From Allokutzneria sp. NRRL B-24872 (GTDB lineage: Bacteria; Actinomycetota; Actinomycetes; Mycobacteriales; Pseudonocardiaceae), in the NCBI RefSeq assembly GCF_002155965.1, contig NZ_MUMH01000013.1, positions 1-64,000 on the forward strand: 64,000 nt of DNA. The letters are read 5' to 3'. The translations under genes and the position numbers were made by a program. Positions 55,524 to 62,889 of the stretch are shown in pieces. Positions within the stretch are counted from its first letter, which is position 1. Every line of letters starts with the position of its first letter. The notes under the pieces are model-generated. The model was not told the origin of the DNA. It ran no database searches and saw nothing but the letters and a program-made list of their open reading frames with translations.

Positions 55524-56902
55524 CCCAGCAACGGCACGTGCCCCTGCTCCCCGGGGACGTGTTCGCCCTGCTGGGCAGCGACGACTCGGCTGGCTGGCTC
55601 TTCGGCGCCGACTACGGCGCGATGCGCGTCGGCGGGCTCGTGCGGTTCGACCTCCCCGTGAACCCCGCTGATCCGTCGAGCGCCACGATCGAGGCCACGG
55701 GCCGAATTGCCGTGCTCGACCCGCCACGGCGCATCGTCATCGAGCAGCAGACACCGTGGCCGGGAACGGTGACCTGCACGATGCTGCCCGCGAAGGACGG
55801 TTCCGGCACAACGGTGCGATTAGACGTCGAAGTCCCCGGAGACGCCGTGACCTGGCTGCTGCGACAACGCGGCTACGACCCGATCGAAGAGCGCGCCGAG
55901 CCCGGAACAGTGCGGATCGGCGTGCTCGTCAGCAAATCCGGCCCCGCGAGCATCTTCGGTGCCACCACCGAGCGGCTGGCCCTGATGGCGGCTGACGAGG
56001 TCAATGCCGACGGTGGAGCCCGTGTGCAGGTCGTGGTGCGCGACGACGCCAGTGTCCCTGAGGTCGGCGCGGAGCAGTTTCGGCGATTGGTCGGCGTAGA
56101 CGGTTGCCGGGTGGTGGTCACGAACTGCACGTCGGCGGTGTTCCCGGTGATCGCGAGGCTGGCGCGGCGCCTCGGAGTGCTGCTCGTGCACACACCGATC
56201 AACGAAGGTGGCCGGTACTCCCCCAATGTCGTGCGGCTCGGTGAACGTCCGTCGACACAGTTGAGCACCGCGCTCCCCGTGCTGATGAAGAGCACCGGCA
56301 CCAATGTCTTCCTCGCGGGCAATGACTACGTGTGGCCGCGCGTCATGAACGCGACGGCACGGGGGCTCGTGGAGCGTCTTGGCGGCACAGTGGCCGGTGA
56401 GCGCTACAAGCCGATGGGCACCCACGACTTCTCCGACGTCATCGAGGACATCGTCGCCAGCCGCGCGGACGTGGTGGTGTCGACCTTCGTGGGTTCGGAC
56501 TCGGCACTGTTCGAACGGCAGTCCCACTGCGCGGGGCTGCGCGACCGGTGTCGAACATTGTCGATGGCCTACGACGAGTCCACGCGCGAGCTCACCGGCG
56601 GAGACGCGTCGCGTGGTGTGTGGGCGACGTTCGGCTACTTCCAGGAAGTGGACTCCAAGCGCAACAAGGACTTCCTGAGCCGCTACCGCGAGCGGTTCGG
56701 TGCCACGGCCGCTCCGTTGTCCAGCATCACGGAGTCGGCCTACTCGGCGATCCACATGCTCGCGGCTTCTGGTGCGCTGACGAAGGACTTCGCGGTGTCC
56801 GACCTGTCGTCCGCGTTGCGCGCGCGGTGGAACGCGAGCAAGAAGCGCTCCCTGTACCTGGCCGAGGCGGTCACCGGCGGATTCCGCATCGCGCCGCACT
56901 AA
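55505..56902 (+). CDS. SRPBCC (AHSA1-like) and AmiC-like amide-binding fusion
   Basis: A 465-residue protein with no signal peptide. Residues about 1-125 look like an SRPBCC/AHSA1 ligand-binding domain (LPGDVFALLGSDDSAGWLFG, PPRRIVIEQQTPWPG). Residues about 135-465 are a type I periplasmic-binding fold of the AmiC/FmdD/UrtA group (TVRIGVLVSKSGPASIFG, ERLALMAADEVNADGG, VFLAGNDYVWPRVMN, GYFQEVDSKRNKDFLSRY). In Pseudomonas, AmiC is a cytosolic amide sensor that controls amidase expression. The context here, ArsR plus amidase, suggests the same role. GTG start behind AAGGG. Confidence 0.82.
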   Translation: MGNLVLTQQRHVPLLPGDVFALLGSDDSAGWLFGADYGAMRVGGLVRFDLPVNPADPSSATIEATGRIAVLDPPRRIVIEQQTPWPGTVTCTMLPAKDGSGTTVRLDVEVPGDAVTWLLRQRGYDPIEERAEPGTVRIGVLVSKSGPASIFGATTERLALMAADEVNADGGARVQVVVRDDASVPEVGAEQFRRLVGVDGCRVVVTNCTSAVFPVIARLARRLGVLLVHTPINEGGRYSPNVVRLGERPSTQLSTALPVLMKSTGTNVFLAGNDYVWPRVMNATARGLVERLGGTVAGERYKPMGTHDFSDVIEDIVASRADVVVSTFVGSDSALFERQSHCAGLRDRCRTLSMAYDESTRELTGGDASRGVWATFGYFQEVDSKRNKDFLSRYRERFGATAAPLSSITESAYSAIHMLAASGALTKDFAVSDLSSALRARWNASKKRSLYLAEAVTGGFRIAPH

Positions 56903-56908
56903 TACGCT
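56903..56908 (+). promoter_or_regulatory. -10 element, leaderless candidate
   Basis: TACGCT immediately follows the TAA of the fusion gene and lies 7 bases before the ATG at 56916. The gene downstream has no ribosome-binding site. Confidence 0.4.
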
Positions 56909-56915
56909 GTGCGGC

Positions 56916-57797
56916 ATGACCGTGGTGTTGAGCGAGGCGGAGTGGCGTGCGCGCCGTGACGCCCATCTCGCGCGCGTCAGTCCGTGGACGCAGGGACACC
57001 GCGAGCGACGCATTAAAGGACTCAAGCATCCCGTCTTGGACTTCCTCTTCACCTACTACTCCTTCCGCCCCTCGCGGTTGGAGCGGTGGCACCCAGGCCC
57101 CGACGTCGTCTTACAGGGCGCAGACGAGTACTTGGAGTGGGCCGGCTACTCGGCTGTTGAGCACGGCGTCGCGCTCGACCCGGTGACGTTCACCGATGCC
57201 CGGCGCCGCACTGCCGAGTTCGTGCTCGCGCTGCTCACTGCCACCGCGTCACGTCCGCCGCGCTTGGGGTGCTTCGGTCTCCATGAGTGGGCGATGGTCT
57301 ACCGCACGACTCCCGAGGAAGTTCGGCACACCGGCTGGTCGTTGCGCCTAGGGCACGACGGCACAGACGGCGTCGTCGAGGACTCGCGGGTCGCGTGCAG
57401 CCACTTCGACGCCTTTAGGTTCTTCACCGAGCCCGCACGGCCGCTCAACGCCGTGCAGCCCACACGTGAGTCACAGGTCGCGCTCGAGCAGCCTGGCTGC
57501 TTGCACGCGAACATGGATCTTTTCAAGCACAGCTACAAGCTGGCGCCGTTCACACCGAGCGACCTGCTGGCGGACTGCTTCGAGCTGGCCGTGGACGTCC
57601 GCGAACTGGACATGCGCGCCAGTCCCTACGAACTCGCCGAGCTGGGCTACGCGCCCGTGCGGATCGAGACGCCGGAGGGGCGCGCGGAGTACGTGAAGGC
57701 CCAAGCCGCCTTCGCCGAGCGCGCGACGCCGTTGCGCCAGGCGCTGATCGAGCTGTGCCAGCGCCTCCTTCGTTACTCCGTTGGAGCCGACCGGTAA
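56916..57797 (+). CDS. Putative 3-methyladenine DNA glycosylase-annotated protein
   Basis: A 293-residue protein (AEWRARRDAHLARVSPWTQG, HPVLDFLFTYYSFRP, LRLGHDGTDGVVE) of an actinobacterial family usually annotated 3-methyladenine DNA glycosylase. I see no classical helix-hairpin-helix or AlkA motif, so the function rests on annotation habit. It follows the fusion gene by 13 bases. Confidence 0.65.
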   Translation: MTVVLSEAEWRARRDAHLARVSPWTQGHRERRIKGLKHPVLDFLFTYYSFRPSRLERWHPGPDVVLQGADEYLEWAGYSAVEHGVALDPVTFTDARRRTAEFVLALLTATASRPPRLGCFGLHEWAMVYRTTPEEVRHTGWSLRLGHDGTDGVVEDSRVACSHFDAFRFFTEPARPLNAVQPTRESQVALEQPGCLHANMDLFKHSYKLAPFTPSDLLADCFELAVDVRELDMRASPYELAELGYAPVRIETPEGRAEYVKAQAAFAERATPLRQALIELCQRLLRYSVGADR

Positions 57798-57824
57798 CAC
57801 TCTGTCCACCCCATGTCGCATTTC

Positions 57825-57852
57825 TTGACGAACTGACTTCACCTGTTAGCGT
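57825..57852 (+). promoter_or_regulatory. Housekeeping-type promoter of the VWA operon
   Basis: TTGACG (57825-57830), a 16-base spacer, TAGCGT (57847-57852), about 95 bases upstream of the ATG at 57948. Confidence 0.55.
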
Positions 57853-57947
57853 GACTCGGACGACCGGGCTTCACTGTCGGGGCGATGTAGCCCGGCGCCG
57901 ACTACGTTGAGCATTCGCGAGCCAGGCGCTGGAAAGGGACGTCGCTG

Positions 57948-59738
57948 ATGGGTCGACACCGCGCGGAACTGCTGAAAACCCGGCGCGGGGTGGCACTGTG
58001 GCCGATCGTGGCTGTCGCCGTCGTTGCCGTGCTGGGCCTGGGGTGGTTCACCTGGGACTACGTCAGCGGCATCGTCGACGAGCGGGCAGCCAGCAGCAGC
58101 GAGGGCTGCCCCGAGGGTGAGGCGACGCTGCGCGTGGCCGTTGCGCCCTCGATCGCCGAGCCGGTGCAGCAGGCTGCCACCGCGTGGGCCGCGCAACGCC
58201 CGGTGATCCGCAACCACTGCGTGCTGGTCGAGGTCCAGGCGATGGACTCGGCCATGACGCTGCAGAACCTCAGCCAGGGCTGGGACCAGGCCAAGGTCGG
58301 TCCGCCGCCGTCGGCGTGGCTGCCGGAGTCCACGCTGTGGGTGAACCAGCTGAAGGCCGCCAACGCCGCGCTGCTGGGCTCCACCCCCACCTCCGTCGCG
58401 ACCAGCCCGGTGCTGCTCGCCGTTCCGGAGCAGGCCGGGGCCGCGATGCTCTCCGGAAGCTCCTTCCGCTGGTCGGACCTGCCCGACCTGGCGTCGGCCG
58501 GCGATGGCTGGAGCCGCTTCCAGAAGCCGGAGTGGGGCGCGCTGACGCTGACCATCCCGGACCCCGCGCGCAACCCGGCGAGCGCGCTGGCGATCCAGTC
58601 CGCGCTCGCGGGCTCCAGCGCGAAGGGCAGGGGGCCGGTCACCACGGAGATGCTCTCCGACGACCGGATCAAGGACGTGATGAACCGGCTGGCCACGGCC
58701 AACACCGCCAAGCCCGCGACGACCACGCTGGAGGCGCTGGTGGAGCTGGGCAAGGTGGAGGACCTGGCCAAGGCGCCCTTCGAGGCCGTTCCCGTGGTCG
58801 AGGCCGACCTCTACCGCCGCAACGTGGGCAAGGACGGGGCCGCGAGCCCCGTGCGCACGCTCGCCGGGGTGCAGGTGGGCGGACCGACGCCGACCGCCGA
58901 CTACCCGTTCGTCGCGCTCGCCGGCGAGCTGACCGACGACGTGCAGGTGCGCGCCGCGCAGCGGTTCAGCGACTTCTTGAAGGAGCCCGACCAGCAGCGT
59001 CTGCTCGCACAGCAGTCGGGTGTGCGCGTCGGCTCCACTCAAGAACGGCCGAACCCGGCGCCGGGCATCCGTTGGGCCGCTACCCCGGAAGCGCTGGAGC
59101 CTGCCGACGCGGACAGCACGCAGCAGATCTCCGCCGCGTGGGCCAGCTCGGGCGCGGGCGCGCAGGCGGTGACCGTGCTGGTCGACGTCTCCCGCTCGAT
59201 GACGCAAGACGGCGGCGACGGACAGACTCGGATGTCGTGGCTGAAGAAGGCGTTGCGCGGGCAGGTGGAACGCTCTGTCGGCGGCCTGTTCGGCTTGTGG
59301 GAGTTCTCCCGCTCGCTCGACGGCGCGAAGCCTTATAAGCAGCTCGCACCGACGAAACCGGTGTCGCAGCAGCGAACGACGCTGATTGACGCCATCAACG
59401 GCCTCAAGCCGACGAGCGCGACGCAGACCTATACCAGCGTGCTGGCCGTCTACCGCTCCGCGATGGAGAACTACGAGCAGGGCAGGACGAACCGGATCGT
59501 GGTCGTCACCGACGGCTCCAACGATGGCGGGATCAACCTGCAAGCGCTGCAAACCGAGCTGAACAAGCTGCGCAGCGACGACAAGCCGCTGTCGATCAGT
59601 TTCATCGCGTTCGGCGCTGACGTGGACAGGGCGCCGCTGAACCAGATCGCGCGCGCGAACGGCGGCACGGTGTCGGTCGCGGCGAATGGCCGGGCACTGG
59701 ACCCCGCGCTGAGCCAACTGCTGGCCGGGAACCGGTGA
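57948..59738 (+). CDS. Extracellular solute-binding-like plus VWA domain protein
   Basis: A 596-residue membrane-anchored protein: short basic cytoplasmic tail, one helix (about 14-36), a substrate-binding-protein-like domain (about 55-360; starts EATLRVAVAPSIAEPV), and a C-terminal von Willebrand A domain (about 400-590) with a complete MIDAS, VDVSRSMT, then TDGSNDGG. VWA domains bind protein partners through a metal ion. AGGGA upstream of the ATG. It overlaps the next gene by 4 bases (GTGA). The role is unknown. Confidence 0.85.
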   Translation: MGRHRAELLKTRRGVALWPIVAVAVVAVLGLGWFTWDYVSGIVDERAASSSEGCPEGEATLRVAVAPSIAEPVQQAATAWAAQRPVIRNHCVLVEVQAMDSAMTLQNLSQGWDQAKVGPPPSAWLPESTLWVNQLKAANAALLGSTPTSVATSPVLLAVPEQAGAAMLSGSSFRWSDLPDLASAGDGWSRFQKPEWGALTLTIPDPARNPASALAIQSALAGSSAKGRGPVTTEMLSDDRIKDVMNRLATANTAKPATTTLEALVELGKVEDLAKAPFEAVPVVEADLYRRNVGKDGAASPVRTLAGVQVGGPTPTADYPFVALAGELTDDVQVRAAQRFSDFLKEPDQQRLLAQQSGVRVGSTQERPNPAPGIRWAATPEALEPADADSTQQISAAWASSGAGAQAVTVLVDVSRSMTQDGGDGQTRMSWLKKALRGQVERSVGGLFGLWEFSRSLDGAKPYKQLAPTKPVSQQRTTLIDAINGLKPTSATQTYTSVLAVYRSAMENYEQGRTNRIVVVTDGSNDGGINLQALQTELNKLRSDDKPLSISFIAFGADVDRAPLNQIARANGGTVSVAANGRALDPALSQLLAGNR

Positions 59739-60820
59739 CAGACGCGATTCTCCGCACGGCGTCGGCCTTGCTCGGCGCGGCGTTGACTTCGCCCACGGAT
59801 CTCGGTGGGTCACCGCGCTCCACAGTGCTCCGGTGCACGACGAGCGACGGTGAGTCCGTGGTCGTCAAGGCATACCGCGACGAGCCGGAGGCGTTGCGCT
59901 GTTTCACCGCCGAGGCCGCGGGACTGGCACTCGGCGCTGGTGCTGGCCCCAAACTGCTCGCGGTCGACACCGAGTTCCCGTTGCTGGTCATGGAAGACCT
60001 CGGTGCCGCGCCGAGCCTCGCCGACGCACTGCTCGGCGATTCCACTGATAAGGCACGGGAAGCGCTTCTCGCGTGGGCGCGCGCGTACGGGCGACTGGCC
60101 GCGGAGTCCGTGGGCCGCGAGGAGGAGTTCGCCGCGCTGCGCGCCCGATACGACCGCGGCGAGCAGCAGTCGGACACCAACGACTGGATTCACAAGGCCG
60201 TAGAAGGCCTACCGGCGGTGCTCGACTCGCTGGGCGTGACCGCGCCGGACGGCTTGATGTCGGAGATCTCGCTGGTGAACGGGCTGACGCAGTTCCCGGT
60301 CTACTCCCCCGGTGACATCTGTCCGGACAACAACCTGCTCTTCCCGGACCGTGTGCGAATGCTGGACTTCGAGGGCGCCGAGTACCACTCGGTGTTCATC
60401 GACGCCGTCTACACGCGGATGCCGTTCTCCTCGTGCTGGTGTGTTTTCCGCCTCCCGCAAGGGGTTCAGGCCTCTATCGAGGACGCGTACCGGTCCGAGG
60501 TCGTGAAGGGCCACTCCGAATTGCTCGACGACGAGGTGTGGCGCGAAGGCATGCGGCTCGGGATGCTCGCGTGGACCGTGGACGCGACCACCAGCCTCAC
60601 TCCGCGCGTGCTCGAAGAGGACAGGCCGTTGCACAGAACGCGGCGTCCGGTGCCGAGCCTGCGCCAGTTGGTGCGCTACCGCTGGGAAATCCTGCTGCGC
60701 GAAGTGCCGGAGCTGCCCGCGACGGCAGAGACGATGCGGCGACTGCTGGCGGCGACCGAGCGGTGGGACGTGCCCCCGATGCCGCTCTATCCGGCTTTCC
60801 TCAGTACGGACCTGAGGTAA
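59735..60820 (+). CDS. Aminoglycoside phosphotransferase-like kinase
   Basis: A 361-residue APH/choline-kinase fold protein: GSPRSTVLRC glycine-rich region, VVVKAYRDE (ATP lysine), LLVMEDLG hinge, and a catalytic segment GDICPDNNLL followed by MLDFEGAE (metal aspartate). The usual HGD is replaced by PGD. The substrate is unknown; coupling to the VWA protein suggests a shared process. GTG start at 59735 overlapping the VWA gene's TGA. Confidence 0.8.
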   Translation: MTDAILRTASALLGAALTSPTDLGGSPRSTVLRCTTSDGESVVVKAYRDEPEALRCFTAEAAGLALGAGAGPKLLAVDTEFPLLVMEDLGAAPSLADALLGDSTDKAREALLAWARAYGRLAAESVGREEEFAALRARYDRGEQQSDTNDWIHKAVEGLPAVLDSLGVTAPDGLMSEISLVNGLTQFPVYSPGDICPDNNLLFPDRVRMLDFEGAEYHSVFIDAVYTRMPFSSCWCVFRLPQGVQASIEDAYRSEVVKGHSELLDDEVWREGMRLGMLAWTVDATTSLTPRVLEEDRPLHRTRRPVPSLRQLVRYRWEILLREVPELPATAETMRRLLAATERWDVPPMPLYPAFLSTDLR

Positions 60821-60920
60821 ACCCCACCCCAGCTCGGTGGTTTTCACCAGCGCGCCCACCCCGGGTGGCGGCGCAGGATCGAGGACGTCCCGATCCCTGT
60901 CGAGCCCGTGGGAGTTCCCG

Positions 60921-61919
60921 ATGCGCGTTGTGGCGGCAGCGTTGCGCTGGCACCGACCCCTGATGATCATGGTGGCGGTGATGCTGGGGCTGACCGCGGT
61001 CGCGGCGGTCGGACTGCTCGTCGACGACCGGACGCTCACCGGCGCCCCGGTGTGGCTGAAGCCGCTGAAGTTCGGCATCTCGTCAGTGGTCTACGCGGGC
61101 ACGTTGGCCTGGCTGCTGTCGTTGCAACAGCGCGGCAGGCGGTGGGGGTGGTGGCTGGGCACGACCATCGCGGTGACGCTGAGCGTGGACGTCGCGATAG
61201 TGGTGTTCCAGGCGGCGCGGGCGAAGCTGAGCCACTACAACCAGGAAGCCGGCATCAACGAGCTGCTGCAACCGATCTTCGCGTACAGCATCTACCTGAT
61301 GCTCATCGCCGTCGTGGCGCTCTCGGTCCAGCTGTCGCTGCGCAACCACCTGGAACGGCCGATGGCGATGGCGATCAGGGCCGGGGTCGTGGTCGCGCTG
61401 CTCGGCATGCTCTCCGGCTTCCTCATGATCTTCAACGCGCAGCCCGGTCAGGTCGCGGCCCTGCGCGCGGGGACCGGTACGGTCATCGGCGGGCACAGCG
61501 TCGGCGTTCCGGACGGCGGCCCGGGCCTGCCGCTGACCAACTGGAGCATCACCGGCGGTGACCTCCGCATCGGCCACTTCGTCGGCCTGCACGCGCTACA
61601 ACTGTTACCCCTGTTGGCTTTCGGGCTCGCGGCGCTGTCCGCGAAGGTCGCTGTGCTGCGCGTCGAGCGCGTACGGACCCGTCTCGTGCTCATCGGGTCC
61701 GCGGCCTACCTCGGGCTCTTCATCCTCGTGGTATGGCAGGCATTGCGCGGCCAGCCGCTGCTCGCGCCGGATCTGCTCACGCTAGGTGCGGCCGGAGGCC
61801 TGGTGCTCGCCACCGTCTTCGCGACGTTCGCCGTTCTCGGTGCCCAGCAACGCGCCCACCAACGCGCGCAGCTGCCCGTGCGGGTCGTGGAGCACGCGCA
61901 GCCCGCCGCCCACCACTGA
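60921..61919 (+). CDS. Polytopic membrane protein of unknown function
   Basis: A 332-residue protein with about seven or eight hydrophobic helices and a charged loop AKLSHYNQEAGINELLQP. No transport or enzyme motif recognised. ATG at 60921 is chosen (GGGAGTTCCCG upstream) over a longer frame from 60837. Its last 138 bases overlap the convergent nucleotidyltransferase gene. Confidence 0.75.
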   Translation: MRVVAAALRWHRPLMIMVAVMLGLTAVAAVGLLVDDRTLTGAPVWLKPLKFGISSVVYAGTLAWLLSLQQRGRRWGWWLGTTIAVTLSVDVAIVVFQAARAKLSHYNQEAGINELLQPIFAYSIYLMLIAVVALSVQLSLRNHLERPMAMAIRAGVVVALLGMLSGFLMIFNAQPGQVAALRAGTGTVIGGHSVGVPDGGPGLPLTNWSITGGDLRIGHFVGLHALQLLPLLAFGLAALSAKVAVLRVERVRTRLVLIGSAAYLGLFILVVWQALRGQPLLAPDLLTLGAAGGLVLATVFATFAVLGAQQRAHQRAQLPVRVVEHAQPAAHH

Positions 61920-62270
61920 CGCCGTTACCGGGTCCACGGGATTCGTTGCGGCCCAAGCGGTTTCGGTCACGTCGACCTCCACTTCAAGGCCCGACCCCGT
62001 GCTGAAGCGGCGTTCGGTGAGCCAGAGGCCCCACCGTTGGGTGCGCAGAACCTCACGCCCACCCAGCGCCGCGATCCACCCTTCGTCCTCGATGTAGCGG
62101 GAGGTGTCCCCAGTGAGCACGATCAGGTCCACGTCGGAGTCCATGCGCGCCGCACCTCGCGCCCACGAGCCCGCCAGGCCAAGCGCCACAACGCCTTCCT
62201 GGCCGCGAGCCCACGCAGCGGTACGCGTGAGCAGGGCCTCCACCTCGGCTTCACGCTCCGCTGTCAGCAC
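61782..62270 (-). CDS. Nucleotidyltransferase-domain protein
   Basis: A 162-residue protein with the pol-beta-like nucleotidyltransferase signature GSWARGAARMDSDVDLIVL (GS, then DxD) and a further aspartate in VEVDVTE. The C-terminus (LRVLHDPHGQLRALV) is typical of the family, so the stop at 61782 looks genuine despite the overlap with the membrane gene. GTG at 62270 is the most likely start, divergent from the DUF1992 gene. Substrate unknown; relatives adenylylate antibiotics or proteins (MNT type). Confidence 0.8.
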   Translation of the reverse strand: MLTAEREAEVEALLTRTAAWARGQEGVVALGLAGSWARGAARMDSDVDLIVLTGDTSRYIEDEGWIAALGGREVLRTQRWGLWLTERRFSTGSGLEVEVDVTETAWAATNPVDPVTASVVGGGLRVLHDPHGQLRALVGALLGTENGERREDGGEHQASGRT

Positions 62271-62331
62271 CTCCGCAGTGTGCCATTCCGTAGGGTGGGA
62301 GCGGAGAACAGCACGGCTCGAAGGGGACGTC

Positions 62332-62733
62332 ATGACCAAGCGCAAGCCCGGCGGGAGCACGTTCGAATCCTGGATCGACCAGCAGGTGCGCGAGGCCGAG
62401 GAACGCGGCGAGATGTCCAACCTCCCCGGCCACGGCAAGCCGATCCCCCAGCGCCACGGCGGAACCATGGAATGGGTCGCCGAGAAGCTCCGCAAGGAGA
62501 ACGTCGACACCTCCGCGCTGCTGCCGCCGTCCCTCGCGCTGGCCAAGGAGGTCGAGGACCTGCCCCACCGCCTCGCCAAGGAGCGCTCCGAGCAGGCCGT
62601 TCGCGACATCCTGCTCGACCTCAACACCCGCATCCGCGCCGCCCAGCTGGCACCCCAGATCGGCCCGCCCATGCGCACCCGCCAGGTCGACGTCGACGCC
62701 ACCATCACCACCTGGCGCGCCTCCACCCCCTAA
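62332..62733 (+). CDS. DUF1992 family protein
   Basis: A 133-residue protein with the DUF1992/DnaJC28-like core (SWIDQQVREAEERGEMSNLPGHGKPIP). Family function unknown. AAGGGGACG upstream of the ATG. It is the last rightward gene before the palindromic repeat and the convergent EF-Tu gene. Confidence 0.88.
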   Translation: MTKRKPGGSTFESWIDQQVREAEERGEMSNLPGHGKPIPQRHGGTMEWVAEKLRKENVDTSALLPPSLALAKEVEDLPHRLAKERSEQAVRDILLDLNTRIRAAQLAPQIGPPMRTRQVDVDATITTWRASTP

Positions 62734-62768
62734 CACCCGCCCCATCCTCCGCGCAGCCTCACTACACC

Positions 62769-62828
62769 CGTTTCGTACTCATAGCGGGAAATAGAGCGCT
62801 CCCATTTGCCGGTAGGAGTACGAAACGG
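62769..62828. repeat. Imperfect inverted repeat, copy 2 of the terminal element
   Basis: Arms 62769-62788 and 62809-62828 share 17 of 20 pairs. The right arm contains TAGGAGTACGAAAC, nearly identical to the element at 1-53. The spacer is AT-rich relative to its surroundings. It lies between the convergent DUF1992 and EF-Tu genes. Confidence 0.75.
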
Positions 62829-62837
62829 ATACGTGGG

Positions 62838-62878
62838 GTGGGGCGCCACTGCCCTGGGGAGAGGGAGTGGCGCCCCAC
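62838..62878 (-). terminator. Terminator hairpin of the EF-Tu gene
   Basis: A perfect 13-bp inverted repeat, GTGGGGCGCCACT (62838-62850) with its complement (62866-62878) and a 15-base loop, 11 bases beyond the EF-Tu stop. Confidence 0.75.
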
Positions 62879-62889
62879 GGGGCGGAGGG

